A stretch of 64,000 nucleotides of DNA from Clostridium sp. AWRP (GCF_004006395.2 NZ_CP029758.2:930001-994000); one strand, 5' to 3'. Shown: positions 8,662-18,232, counted from the first letter of the stretch. Notes: generated by a model from the sequence alone, not told the origin. Made by a program: numbers and translations.

Positions 8662-10194
8662 TTATACCAATGGAGCAAACATTCTCAAAATTGATTCTAC
8701 AATTTTTTTTGAAAGACTTCTTTTTTCCCATACATCTTTATTTATCTTTTTTGATACTTCTATAGTTCTTAAAAAATCTTTATAAATATTATCTATTACG
8801 GGGACATTGTACAGGTAGGTTGCACATTCAAAATGCAAATATAAACTTCTGTAATCTAAGTTTATAGTTCCAACTACTGCACATTCCCCATCAGATACAA
8901 AAGTTTTTCCATGGATAAATCCTGGTGTATATTCGTATATTTTTACTCCTGAATCTAATAAGTTGTCATAATGGGATCTAGTGAGAATCTGTACGATTTT
9001 TTTATCTGGAATAAAAGGTGTTATTATTCTTACATCTACCCCTCTTTTTGCTGCAAGAGAAAGTGCCAGTATCATTTCGTAACCTATTACTAAGTAGGGG
9101 GTAGTAATATAAATGTAATTTTTAGCACTGTTTATAATGTTTAAATACACGTATTCTGCTGCCCCATCAGGTTTTATGGGTCCACTATTGTAAGGCATTA
9201 CAATACCCTGACTTTTTTCTAGCTTGCATGAAGTCTTATATTTTGAAAAGTTCTCTTTCTTTTTTGATATTGATTGCCACATTCTTAAGAACATAATTGT
9301 AAAACTATAAACTGCTTCTCCTTTTAAGCATACAGCCATGTCTTTCCAGTAACCATATTTCTTATATTCATTTATATATTCATCACCTATATTAATTCCA
9401 CCAGTGAACGCAACATTTCCATCAATTACAGTTATCTTTCTGTGATCTCTGTAATTTAGCATAAAATTTAAAATTATTTTAAAAGGATTAAATATTTTTA
9501 ATTTTATATTATTGACTTTAAGAGATTTTTTGAAATCTTTTGGTAAAACAACAAAAGAACCTACATAGTCTACTAGTACTCTTACTTCTACACCATTATT
9601 GGCCTTTTCTTTTAAAATATCAAAAATTTCATCCCACATTTTACTTTTTGATATTATGAAGTATTCTAAAAAAATAAATTCCTTAGCATTTTTTAATTCC
9701 TCTAAAAGTTTTTTATACATGTCTTCTCCTGAAGAGAAGTAACCAACTTTTGTGTTTGTATAGCATCCATAGTCACTAATATTTTTTATAAGTCTTGTTT
9801 CATTGTATCTTATTTTATTTTGTTTTTTAAAAGAAGATAGCATATTTTGGTCTTCCTTTGGAAATACGTCTTTATCCAATTCTATTTTGTTTATCTTATT
9901 AAAGTTACGTTTTATTCCAATCATGGAAAAAATGTAAATAAGTGCTCCCACCACTGGAATGAGAAGAATTAGAACTATCCAGCTGATTTTATAAGAAGTA
10001 TTTTTATCTTTATAGTTTAAGTGAATTACAAAAATGACACTTATGATTTCGAAAAAAACAAAATAATACATTAAGGATATATTAAATGAATTGAAAACTA
10101 GTGCAATAGCTATAAATTGAAACATTGTCCAAAATATTAAAATTACAAATTTAAAAACTGCCACAAATATTCTTCTTTCACCCAATAGCAGCAC
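8662..10194 (-). CDS. cls: Cardiolipin synthase
   Basis: The protein has 510 residues. Two N-terminal membrane helices (about 8-60) precede two phospholipase-D domains. Both have complete HxKxxxxD motifs: HRKITVIDG and HGKTFVSDG, each followed by a GGINIGDEY- or GTINLDYRS-type segment. The enzyme condenses two phosphatidylglycerol molecules to cardiolipin at the membrane. The longest start is GTG 10194. A later GTG in GERRIF-V-AVF with GAAAGAAG upstream is an alternative, so the N-terminus is uncertain by about 11 residues. A zinc-ribbon membrane protein lies just upstream on the same strand. Confidence 0.92.
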   Translation of the reverse strand: MLLLGERRIFVAVFKFVILIFWTMFQFIAIALVFNSFNISLMYYFVFFEIISVIFVIHLNYKDKNTSYKISWIVLILLIPVVGALIYIFSMIGIKRNFNKINKIELDKDVFPKEDQNMLSSFKKQNKIRYNETRLIKNISDYGCYTNTKVGYFSSGEDMYKKLLEELKNAKEFIFLEYFIISKSKMWDEIFDILKEKANNGVEVRVLVDYVGSFVVLPKDFKKSLKVNNIKLKIFNPFKIILNFMLNYRDHRKITVIDGNVAFTGGINIGDEYINEYKKYGYWKDMAVCLKGEAVYSFTIMFLRMWQSISKKKENFSKYKTSCKLEKSQGIVMPYNSGPIKPDGAAEYVYLNIINSAKNYIYITTPYLVIGYEMILALSLAAKRGVDVRIITPFIPDKKIVQILTRSHYDNLLDSGVKIYEYTPGFIHGKTFVSDGECAVVGTINLDYRSLYLHFECATYLYNVPVIDNIYKDFLRTIEVSKKINKDVWEKRSLSKKIVESILRMFAPLV

Positions 10195-10247
10195 CTACTT
10201 TTCAAGTTTTTATTCTATTTTATCATAAACTATGTTAATGAAAAAGG

Positions 10248-10634
10248 TTATGATTTCCTTTTAAAAGAAGTACCACAAATTTTACATGTTATGGTTACCT
10301 TTCCTTTGTGTCTAGGAACTCTTAATTTTTGAGAGCAGTTTGGACACTTAAATATTTTATATTGTTTATGATTGTTGATAGAATAGGTAAATCCACTAAA
10401 CTTTTTAGCTAGAGGTGAAATGAAATTTTCATAGGCCTCAAGTTCTTTGTATCTTCTGTATTTATTTCTTGAAAGGCATCTCCAGGTACTGTATATGAAA
10501 AATACAAATCCTAATGTAGCTGTACGTCTAAATAAAGATAGAACAATTCCGCCAATGTAAAGGTGGGTAGAAAGTTTATCAATGCCATAACTTTCTCTAA
10601 AATAATAGGAAAGCTTATTTAAAAAATTTCTCAA
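10248..10634 (-). CDS. Membrane-associated protein with C-terminal zinc ribbon
   Basis: A 128-residue protein of unknown function. Residues about 26-50 form a hydrophobic segment (YIGGIVLSLFRRTATLGFVFFIYSTW), followed by a basic linker. The C-terminus holds a four-cysteine ribbon, CPNC-x15-CKIC, as in the zinc ribbons of many Firmicutes hypothetical proteins. It is 53 bases upstream of cls and probably co-transcribed, but nothing ties it to lipid synthesis directly. Confidence 0.75.
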   Translation of the reverse strand: MRNFLNKLSYYFRESYGIDKLSTHLYIGGIVLSLFRRTATLGFVFFIYSTWRCLSRNKYRRYKELEAYENFISPLAKKFSGFTYSINNHKQYKIFKCPNCSQKLRVPRHKGKVTITCKICGTSFKRKS

Positions 10635-10828
10635 AGTGATCGCCTCTTTAAATTAGATTGATATTTATAGGTTTACATAATATTCTATTTAACTTCGAGA
10701 TAATTATACAGTATAATTAGTGCTTTTGCATTAGGCAAGAAGATTAATTAATCTTATGTTCATAATTGAAATTGTAATTGAAAAGTAATATTATCAATAA
10801 ATAAGATAAAATTTTGGGAGTGTGTCCG

Positions 10829-12547
10829 TTGAAATATATGAAAAAATATATACATAAATACTGGAAAGGTTTTTGCTTTGCTATATTTTGTCTTGCTGTG
10901 GAAGCAATGTGTGATTTGATGCAGCCTACTATAATGTCAAAAATAGTAGATATAGGTGTAGCAAATAGAAATATGGATTACATAGTTAAACACGGATTTA
11001 TAATGCTGATAGTTACAGGATTAGGTGCCTTAGGTGCGTCGGGACGTAATATATTATCTGGAAGTGTATCTCAAAAATTTAGTAGGGATTTAAGGGCAGA
11101 TTTATTTAAAAAAATTCAGAGTTTTTCGCTTAACAGTATTGATAAATTTAAAAGCAGTTCACTTATAACACGTCTTACTAATGATGTAACTCAGGTTCAA
11201 AATTTTGTCAATGGACTTATGAGGATATTTGTGAAATCTCCTATTGTTTGTATTGGAAGTATTATTATGGCTTCCAGGCTGAATTTACATTTAGCAGTGA
11301 TATTGTTTATTATAATACCAATTATAGTCTTACTTATATTCTTAAATATGAAAATAGGATATCCCTATTTTATGAAGGTTCAAGTATCACTTGATAAAAT
11401 AAATTCTGTTATGAGGGAATATTTATCCGGAATAAGGGTGGTAAAGGCATTTAATAGATTTAATTATGAGAGTGAAAAATTTGAAATTGCAAATGAAAAT
11501 TTAGGAAAATTAACTACAACTGCAATGCGTATCATGTCTTTATTTTCTCCAGGAAGAAATTTGATTATAAATATAGGAATAGTATGTGTTTTATGGATTG
11601 GTGGAAAGTACGTAGAAGCAGGAGACATTCAGGTAGGAAAAATAATTGCTTTTACCAATTATATGACGCAAATACTTTTTTCTATTATGATGATATCTGC
11701 TGTATTTAATGTATTTGCTAGATCTAAAGCCTCAGCAGTTAGAATTTTTGAGGTATTAGATGAGGAGAATGACGTAGAGCTTAATGAAGTCTCTACAAAT
11801 TTTACTGAAAAAGGGAGAGTAGATTTTGAAAATGTATGCTTTTCCTATTCGGATGGACGTCAAGTTATAAATAACATTAGTTTTACCTGTATGCCAGGAG
11901 AAACAATTGGTATTGTTGGTCCTACAGGTTCAGGTAAAAGCAGTTTGGTGAATTTAATACCTAGATTTTATAATGTAACTTCTGGAATCATAAAAATTGA
12001 TGGAGTAGATATACAGAATATAGATGAAAAAACTTTGATGGATAAAATAGCTTTAGTGCCTCAAAAAACAACATTGTTTACTGGAACAGTTTTTGAGAAT
12101 ATAAGATGGGGCAAGGAAAATGCTTCTCTAGAAGAAGTTAAGAAAGTCTGTGAAATTGCAGAAGTTAATGAATTCATAGATAGATTTCCTGAAAAATATG
12201 ATACTAAAATTGGACAAGAAGGAATTAATTTTTCAGGTGGACAAAAACAGAGAATTTCTATAGCACGTGCACTTATTAAAAGGCCTGAAGTACTTATATT
12301 TGATGACTGTACAAGTGCATTAGATGCAGTTACAGAAATTAATATAAGAGAAAATTTAAGAAAAGATTCAAGAAATTTAACGTGTATCATAATTTCACAG
12401 AAAATATCTTCTATAATGTGGGCTGATAAAATACTTGTAATTGATGGTGGGAAATTAGTAGGTATTGGAAAGCATGATGAACTTGTGAAAACCTGTAAAA
12501 CTTATGAAAACATATTCATATCTCAGTGTGGAAAGGAGAACATATAG
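10829..12547 (+). CDS. ABC exporter half-transporter with degenerate ATP site (heterodimer subunit 1)
   Basis: The protein has about 572 residues, a six-helix exporter membrane domain (1-300) and an ATPase domain. Walker A is GPTGSGKSS and the signature is FSGGQKQR. Walker B reads VLIFDDCTSALD, where the catalytic glutamate is aspartate. The switch histidine is glutamine (IISQKISS in place of IAHRL). These changes mark the degenerate-site subunit of heterodimeric exporters such as BmrC/LmrC. TTG 10829 has GGGAG eight bases upstream; a longer frame opens at 10814. The partner gene follows at once. The substrate is unknown, possibly drugs, lipids or peptides. Confidence 0.87.
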   Translation: MKYMKKYIHKYWKGFCFAIFCLAVEAMCDLMQPTIMSKIVDIGVANRNMDYIVKHGFIMLIVTGLGALGASGRNILSGSVSQKFSRDLRADLFKKIQSFSLNSIDKFKSSSLITRLTNDVTQVQNFVNGLMRIFVKSPIVCIGSIIMASRLNLHLAVILFIIIPIIVLLIFLNMKIGYPYFMKVQVSLDKINSVMREYLSGIRVVKAFNRFNYESEKFEIANENLGKLTTTAMRIMSLFSPGRNLIINIGIVCVLWIGGKYVEAGDIQVGKIIAFTNYMTQILFSIMMISAVFNVFARSKASAVRIFEVLDEENDVELNEVSTNFTEKGRVDFENVCFSYSDGRQVINNISFTCMPGETIGIVGPTGSGKSSLVNLIPRFYNVTSGIIKIDGVDIQNIDEKTLMDKIALVPQKTTLFTGTVFENIRWGKENASLEEVKKVCEIAEVNEFIDRFPEKYDTKIGQEGINFSGGQKQRISIARALIKRPEVLIFDDCTSALDAVTEINIRENLRKDSRNLTCIIISQKISSIMWADKILVIDGGKLVGIGKHDELVKTCKTYENIFISQCGKENI

Positions 12548-12552
12548 AGGAT

Positions 12553-14394
12553 ATGGGAAAGTATGATAGAAATAACATAGAAGTGCCTTTAGGATCTAGA
12601 AAGAAGGGAAGGGGAAGAAGACTTGGACCTGTAGAAAAACCAAAAAATTTAAGAAAAACGCTTCTAAGACTGTGGAAATATTTTGGAAGTGAAAGAAAAT
12701 TGTTAGTTATAATACTCATATCTGTAATAATAGATTCTCTAGTAGGACTTATAGGACCTTATCTTATAGGAAAAGCTATTGATGCCATGTCAGAATCCTA
12801 TGGAAAAGTAAACTTTCATATGCTTTGGGTAATAATTATATTGCTTTTATTAACTTATGTAGTTGATGCTATTTTAACTTTTTTTCAGGGATGGATTATG
12901 TCAGGGGTAGCCCAGCGGATAATAATGGGTCTTAGAAAAAATTTATTCGGCAAACTTCAAAAGCTTCCGCTATCTTTTTTTGATATGAATACTCACGGAG
13001 AAATTATGAGCAGACTTACAAATGATGTAGAAAATGTAAGTAGTACTATATCACAGTCTACTGTTCAGCTTATGTCAGGGGTAATAACAGTTTTAGGATC
13101 TTTTGTAATGATGCTTATATTAAGTCCATTTCTTACTCTGGTGACTTTAATTACAGTGCCTATGGTTTTTTTATTAACTAAAAGTATAGCAAAAAAAACA
13201 AATCCGCTGTTTAAGAATCAGCAGATAGAACTTGGAAAACTTAATGGACATATAGAAGAAACAATATCGGGTTTTCAAGTAGTAAAAGCTTTTAATCATG
13301 GTGAAAAGTCTGTAGAGGATTTTAATAAAATAAATTCTTCCTTATGTGAAGTAGGATTAAAAGCTCAAATTTGGTCAGGATTTTTAATGCCAATTATGAA
13401 TGTAATAAACAATATAGGTTTTGCAGCTGTAGCAGGTGTAGGGGGAGTTTTAGCTTTAAAGAATATTATAACAGTGGGAATTATAGCTAGTTTTTTAAGT
13501 TATTCAAGGCAATTTGCAAGACCGTTAAATGATATAGCTAGTATATTTAATACACTCCAATCGGCAGCAGCAGGTGCAGAAAGAGTATTTGAAGTGCTGG
13601 ATGAAAAAGAGGAGTTAGAAGATATTTCTCATGCAAAAGAATTTGAGCATGTAAAAGGGCGGGTTAGCTTTGAAAACGTAAGTTTTTGCTATAGAAAAGA
13701 TGTTAAAGTATTAAAAAATATAAATTTTGATATAAGTCCTGGGACAAAAGTTGCTCTTGTTGGAGCTACAGGAGCTGGTAAAACAACTATTATAAATTTG
13801 CTCACCAGATTTTATGATGTATCAGATGGTAAAATTTTAATAGATGGAGAGAATATAAAAAATTATAAGAGAGATAGTCTTAGAAAATGTTTTGGTATGG
13901 TTCTTCAGGATACGTATCTTTTTTCGGGAACGATACTTGAAAATATCAGGTATGGTAAATTGGATGCAGATTTTACTGAAATTAAGCAGGCAGTTAGGTT
14001 TGCCAATGCAAAGACATTTATTGAAAAACTTCCACAAAAATACAATACTCTAATTCATGAGGGAGGAAATAATTTAAGTCAAGGTGAAAGGCAGCTTATA
14101 GCTATATCAAGGGCAATACTTTCAAATCCAGCAATACTTGTTTTAGACGAAGCTACAAGTAATGTAGATACACTAACAGAACTTAAAATAGAGGATGCCA
14201 TGAATAAACTTATGAAAGGGAGAACTAGTTTTATTATTGCTCATAGATTAGGCACTATTAAAAATTCAGATATTATAATGGTAATAGATAAGGGAGAAAT
14301 AGTAGAAAAAGGAAGTCATAGAGATTTAATTAAAAAGAAGAGTATATACTACAATATGTATCATAACCAATTTTACAGAAAAGAGCCACTATAA
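12553..14394 (+). CDS. ABC exporter half-transporter with canonical ATP site (heterodimer subunit 2)
   Basis: The protein has about 613 residues: a basic N-terminal extension (GSRKKGRGRRLGP), a six-helix membrane domain and an ATPase domain. Walker A is GATGAGKTT, Walker B LVLDEATSNVD with the catalytic glutamate, and H-loop IAHRLGTIK. The signature is LSQGERQL, a common variant in this subunit. The longest frame opens at GTG 12526 inside the previous gene. ATG 12553 just after the previous stop is preferred. It pairs with the preceding subunit to form a BmrCD/LmrCD-type exporter. Confidence 0.87.
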   Translation: MGKYDRNNIEVPLGSRKKGRGRRLGPVEKPKNLRKTLLRLWKYFGSERKLLVIILISVIIDSLVGLIGPYLIGKAIDAMSESYGKVNFHMLWVIIILLLLTYVVDAILTFFQGWIMSGVAQRIIMGLRKNLFGKLQKLPLSFFDMNTHGEIMSRLTNDVENVSSTISQSTVQLMSGVITVLGSFVMMLILSPFLTLVTLITVPMVFLLTKSIAKKTNPLFKNQQIELGKLNGHIEETISGFQVVKAFNHGEKSVEDFNKINSSLCEVGLKAQIWSGFLMPIMNVINNIGFAAVAGVGGVLALKNIITVGIIASFLSYSRQFARPLNDIASIFNTLQSAAAGAERVFEVLDEKEELEDISHAKEFEHVKGRVSFENVSFCYRKDVKVLKNINFDISPGTKVALVGATGAGKTTIINLLTRFYDVSDGKILIDGENIKNYKRDSLRKCFGMVLQDTYLFSGTILENIRYGKLDADFTEIKQAVRFANAKTFIEKLPQKYNTLIHEGGNNLSQGERQLIAISRAILSNPAILVLDEATSNVDTLTELKIEDAMNKLMKGRTSFIIAHRLGTIKNSDIIMVIDKGEIVEKGSHRDLIKKKSIYYNMYHNQFYRKEPL

Positions 14395-14645
14395 AAAATA
14401 GTGTGGACAACTGTGATAGAGTTTGTCATGGATTTTCTGTAGTTGGAATTGCTAAAGTGTTAGGAAATGTTGCAATTATTGAGATAGCTTTGACGTGAAT
14501 TTTAATTTTGGAGAAATTCTAAACAATTTATATGTTGAATAATTGACATAATTGTGATATTATGTCCGTATTAAAATTAAAAATAATTTATATTTCGGTT
14601 GGACAAATATTTATTTGTTTTCAAGATGATAATATGACTTTTGGG

Positions 14646-14680
14646 GTGGAAAGTCCTTTAGGGGGGCTTTCCACTTTTTT
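14646..14680 (+). terminator. Terminator-like hairpin directly before the CPA2 antiporter gene
   Basis: GTGGAAAG and CTTTCCAC form the core of a stem that extends through GTCC/GGGG pairs, followed by TTTTTT. It ends 12 bases before the ribosome site of the gene at 14703. It could end read-through from the ABC operon or act as an attenuator in a leader. Confidence 0.65.
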
Positions 14681-14702
14681 AAACCCAAATAAGGAGGATA
14701 TA

Positions 14703-15887
14703 ATGGAAAAAACTTTATTAGATATCGTATTAATTCTTATATGTACAAAGATAGGCGGAATTATTAGTAAAAAATTGAAAATGCCGGAAGTTTTGGGCGC
14801 ACTTATTGCAGGTGTAATACTTGGACCTGTTGTTTTAAATATTGTTCAGTATGATGATAATATAAAACTTCTCTCAAATTTAGGAGTAATTATGCTCATG
14901 TTTCTTGCAGGCCTTGAGACTAATGTTGAAGAATTTAAGAAAGCAGGCTTGTCTTCTTTTATAATTGCCATATGCGGTATTATTTTGCCTTTTGTTTTGG
15001 GAACTTTAAGTGCATATATATTTTTTAATAATTTCCTAGAAAATGTATTTGTTGGAGTTATTTTAACGGCCACTAGTGTAAGTATTACTGTGGAAACTCT
15101 TAAGGAACTTGGTAAGTTAAATACAAGAGCTGGTATAAATATTTTGGGAGCTGCTGTAATAGATGATGTATTAGGGCTTATACTAATATCTATAGTACTT
15201 GCTGTAGCCCAAAACTCAGGTTCTGGAGCCTCAGCTGTCGGAATGATGTCACTTGTTTTTTTGTTTGTAAAAATAATTTTATTCTGTGGATTTTCTATAT
15301 TGGGTATAGTGTATTTACCTAAGTATATAAATAAATTTACTAGGTATGTAAAGCCAGGTAAAGAGATGCTTACTTTTTCACTAGCCTTTGCACTTTTAAT
15401 AGCATGTGTTGCAGAGTATCTTGGAATAGCGGCTATTACAGGAGCATATATATGTGGACTTGTACTTTCCTCTATTGAGCATAAAAAGTATTTAGAAAGA
15501 AATATCAAAGCAATTTCTTCTGGATTTTTATCACTTATATTTTTTGCGAGTGTGGGCATTGAAGCAAATTTAAAAGGTCTCAATCTAGAAGTACTTATTA
15601 TTACTTTAGTTATGTTTGTCATTGCAGTTGTCGGAAAAATAATTGGATGTGGTGGTGCAGCTAGAGTTCTTAAAATGAGTAAAAGTGAGTCTTTACAAAT
15701 TGGAGTAGGTATGATCTCTAGAGGAGAAGTTGCTATAATTACTGCAAATATAGGATTACAAAAAAATATTATATCGGATGAAATATTTCTTCCAACTTTA
15801 ATGGTTGTAATACTTACTACAATTATAACTCCTGTACTTTTAAAAATGGCCTTTTCCCATAAAAAGAGTTCTTTGTCTGAAATATAG
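14703..15887 (+). CDS. Cation:proton antiporter, CPA2 (Kef/NapA) family
   Basis: The protein has 394 residues and about 12-13 membrane segments. The Na+/H+ exchanger fold is visible in GVILGPVVLNIVQ, FLAGLETNVEEFKKAG, a TATSVSITVETLKELG stretch and GAAVIDDVLGLILISIV, whose paired aspartates are the ion-binding site. The C-terminus has no TrkA-N/RCK domain, so it is the short NapA-like form. ATG 14703 follows AAGGAGG. A longer frame from 14562 reads through the terminator-like hairpin and is rejected. It probably exchanges Na+ or K+ for protons. Confidence 0.85.
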   Translation: MEKTLLDIVLILICTKIGGIISKKLKMPEVLGALIAGVILGPVVLNIVQYDDNIKLLSNLGVIMLMFLAGLETNVEEFKKAGLSSFIIAICGIILPFVLGTLSAYIFFNNFLENVFVGVILTATSVSITVETLKELGKLNTRAGINILGAAVIDDVLGLILISIVLAVAQNSGSGASAVGMMSLVFLFVKIILFCGFSILGIVYLPKYINKFTRYVKPGKEMLTFSLAFALLIACVAEYLGIAAITGAYICGLVLSSIEHKKYLERNIKAISSGFLSLIFFASVGIEANLKGLNLEVLIITLVMFVIAVVGKIIGCGGAARVLKMSKSESLQIGVGMISRGEVAIITANIGLQKNIISDEIFLPTLMVVILTTIITPVLLKMAFSHKKSSLSEI

Positions 15888-15948
15888 CACTATTGAAGCA
15901 AAACTTTCAATAAGTTTTAAATTTATCAAAATTGTGAATTGATAAAAC
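15885..15948 (+). repeat. Degenerate fragment of repeat family R2
   Basis: The stretch around TAGCACTATTGAAGCAAAAC and the following AAAATTGTGAATTGAT matches the middle and right arm of the R2 copy at 36460-36642, with deletions. It starts at the antiporter stop codon. Confidence 0.6.
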
Positions 15949-16046
15949 ATCTGGACACTATAGTAAAATACAATTATAATTTAGCTAAAGAAACGTACTA
16001 TCTAATGTATGAAATTAAAAAATAATTGTTGTTGGGAGATGGTATT

Positions 16047-17474
16047 GTGTTTAAGAAAATAGGTAAGTTTATTGTAACAGCTGTGGTATGTGGATTGCTA
16101 TTTGTAGGAAAAAATTGCTATGCTGCAGAAAATTATAAAATTTGGAATAGCGGTGCCACCTCTAATGTAGCCAATAACAAGACATGGACAATAAGTTTTA
16201 ATAAGAATATTGATATAAATTCAGCAAAAAACTCTATTAAAGTGTATGAGCAAGACAATAATCAATCAGTAGCAGTTAATGTAGTGAGTTCAAAATCAGA
16301 TGCTGTACAGGTATCACCTGAAAATCCATACACTTCTGGTGAAAAATACGTTTTGGTGATAGATAATAACTTAAAATCTACTGATGGCAAGCAGTTAAAT
16401 GAAGGAGTAAAATATAATTTTACAGTAGGTGGGCAAAATAGTTCCAATGGTGAAATTTCCATAGAAAATTATACTCAGTATTATAATGCTGTAAAGGATG
16501 CACTTTCTAATTATAAAGATACTTTAGTTTTAAATATAACAAACTATGATAGAAGCACTTATAATTTAGGTGTCATAGATAAGATTTTACACGACAATCC
16601 AAATTTAAGAGATTGGTACTCAAGTGCAGGAAGTAATGTTGAGAGTTCCAGTTCTACTAAAATGACTATAAATTTTAAGTATGATGATACTAAGCAAAAT
16701 TTAATAGCTAAGGAAAATGCAATACAGCAAAAAGTCGATGAAATAGTAAACAGTGTAACAACACCCCAAATGCAAGACTATGAAAAAGAACTGGCGCTTC
16801 ATGATTATGTGGTAAACAACACAGAATATGATCAAAGAGCAGGTTCAGCAGATATGCCTGATGATTCCTATACTGCTTATGGAGTTTTAGTTAATAAAAC
16901 AGCAGTTTGTCAGGGTTATGCAGATGCAATGGACAGGCTTCTTGCAGCTGTTGGTATAGAATGTAAAATGGTAATAGGACAGGGAAATGATGGAGATGGA
17001 TGGATAAGCCATGCTTGGAATATAGTAAAAATACAGGGGCAGTATTATCAGATGGACTCTACCTGGGATGATCCTGTTACAAATGATGGCTCCAAGCTTC
17101 TTTCACATTCTTATTTTAATATAACTGATTCTCAGATTGCTAAAAATCATGAGTGGGATAAATCAGATTACCCTGAATGTAATAGTACTGACTATAGTTT
17201 TTCTAAACTAGGTGTAGCGGAGAAAGACAAATATGGCAATGATATAAAGGTTGTAGATAATTATAATGACTTTTACAATGCATTAAAAAATTATGTAATT
17301 AGTCAGAGGCAATCTTTTAGTATTAAAATATTAAATTACAATTCTACAAATTACAATGTGCCAAAAACCTTGAAGCAAATAGTTATTAAGTATAATATTT
17401 ATGGAGACTATAATTTAACCTACTATTCAGATGAAATATCTGGTTCAGAAATTTTCACAATAGTAAAATCCTAA
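16047..17474 (+). CDS. Secreted transglutaminase-like protein with N-terminal Ig-like domain
   Basis: The protein has about 475 residues and starts at GTG 16047, with GGGAG eight bases upstream. A signal peptide ends near CYAAENY. Residues about 30-130 resemble an SbsA-type Ig-like domain (WTISFNKNIDINSAKNSI ... SGEKYVLVIDNNLKSTDGKQL). The transglutaminase core follows, with Cys in TAVCQGYADAMDRLL, His in WISHAWNIVKI and Asp in MDSTWDDP, so the catalytic triad is complete. Such proteins act outside the cell as proteases or crosslinkers on wall proteins. The C-terminal 80 residues repeat the YNDFYNALKNY motif seen after the Ig domain (YTQYYNAVKDAL). Confidence 0.85.
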   Translation: MFKKIGKFIVTAVVCGLLFVGKNCYAAENYKIWNSGATSNVANNKTWTISFNKNIDINSAKNSIKVYEQDNNQSVAVNVVSSKSDAVQVSPENPYTSGEKYVLVIDNNLKSTDGKQLNEGVKYNFTVGGQNSSNGEISIENYTQYYNAVKDALSNYKDTLVLNITNYDRSTYNLGVIDKILHDNPNLRDWYSSAGSNVESSSSTKMTINFKYDDTKQNLIAKENAIQQKVDEIVNSVTTPQMQDYEKELALHDYVVNNTEYDQRAGSADMPDDSYTAYGVLVNKTAVCQGYADAMDRLLAAVGIECKMVIGQGNDGDGWISHAWNIVKIQGQYYQMDSTWDDPVTNDGSKLLSHSYFNITDSQIAKNHEWDKSDYPECNSTDYSFSKLGVAEKDKYGNDIKVVDNYNDFYNALKNYVISQRQSFSIKILNYNSTNYNVPKTLKQIVIKYNIYGDYNLTYYSDEISGSEIFTIVKS

Positions 17475-17481
17475 TTAAAGA

Positions 17482-17515
17482 AAATAAGGGGGTCTCTGAT
17501 TCCCTTATTTAATTG
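17482..17515 (+). terminator. Rho-independent terminator after the transglutaminase gene
   Basis: AAATAAGGG and CCCTTATTT pair across a 11-base loop, with AATT following; the T-tract is short. Confidence 0.65.
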
Positions 17516-17551
17516 TTACATATAATTGAAATGAATTATATTACTGTAAAT

Positions 17552-17583
17552 GTTTATATAAATGACGTATAATTTATATAAAC
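17552..17583 (+). promoter_or_regulatory. Perfect palindrome over the -10 box of the FmdE-like gene
   Basis: GTTTATATAAAT and ATTTATATAAAC are perfect 12-base inverted arms around GACGTATA. TATAAT at 17568-17573 lies inside, so a bound repressor would block the promoter. The gene start is 23 bases further on. No second copy was seen in the window. Confidence 0.65.
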
Positions 17584-17605
17584 GATTTAGTCAGGAGGGA
17601 ACAAA

Positions 17606-18130
17606 ATGAATAAAGAACTATGGGAAAAATGTGTTGAGTTTCATGGACATTTATGTCCTGGACTTGCAATAGGCTATAAAGCCAGTGAGGTAGCTAAAGA
17701 AAAAATGGGAATTTCTTTTTCAAAAGATGAGGAGATAGTGTGCATAACTGAAAACGATGCCTGTGGAGTAGATGCAGTTCAGGTGATAACAGGGTGTACT
17801 ATGGGAAAAGGAAACTTGATTTATAGAGACCGCGGTAAAATGGCATTTAGTTTTTTTAATAGAAAAAATGGTGATGCCCTGAGAGTGGTATTAAAAAATT
17901 GGCCGAGAAGTGGGGATAGACAAAAAGATATTGATTATTTGCTAAACTGTCCTTGTGAAAAATTATTTTATTATAAACAACCAGGGTTTTCTGTGCCGGA
18001 AAAGGCTAGGTTATTTAATAATGTAGTATGTGAAAATTGTGGAGAAGATACAGCTGAACATAGAATTAGAATAATGAATGGAAAAAAGGTATGTTTAGAT
18101 TGCTTTAAAGAATATTCAAGGAAAGAATAA
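17606..18130 (+). CDS. FmdE-like protein with C-terminal zinc ribbon
   Basis: The protein has 174 residues. Residues 1-125 match the FmdE (formylmethanofuran dehydrogenase subunit E) domain: EFHGHLCPGLAIGYKASE, ENDACGVDAVQVITGCTMGKGN and KLFYYK. Residues 138-165 form a CENCG-x19-CLDC ribbon. FmdE domains in non-methanogens bind metal and often occur in molybdenum or tungsten formate-metabolism regions. No formylmethanofuran pathway gene is near. ATG 17606 follows CAGGAGGG. The function is unclear; a role in metal-cofactor handling for formate dehydrogenase is a guess. Confidence 0.85.
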   Translation: MNKELWEKCVEFHGHLCPGLAIGYKASEVAKEKMGISFSKDEEIVCITENDACGVDAVQVITGCTMGKGNLIYRDRGKMAFSFFNRKNGDALRVVLKNWPRSGDRQKDIDYLLNCPCEKLFYYKQPGFSVPEKARLFNNVVCENCGEDTAEHRIRIMNGKKVCLDCFKEYSRKE

Positions 18131-18232
18131 ATATCTTAATAATATATTAAAATTTTATATTTGTTTATAATTTTATACTTCTTTTATTCATAAATATAGT
18201 ATAGTATATTTATAATATGTATTAATATTTAT

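Noticed and set aside
14562..14702. N-terminal extension of the CPA2 antiporter
   Set aside because: It reads through a terminator-like hairpin and lacks a ribosome site, while ATG 14703 has AAGGAGG at the right distance.
14846..15622. 258-codon open frame on the minus strand of the antiporter gene
   Set aside because: It is antisense to a clear membrane protein, with no ribosome site or recognisable domain.
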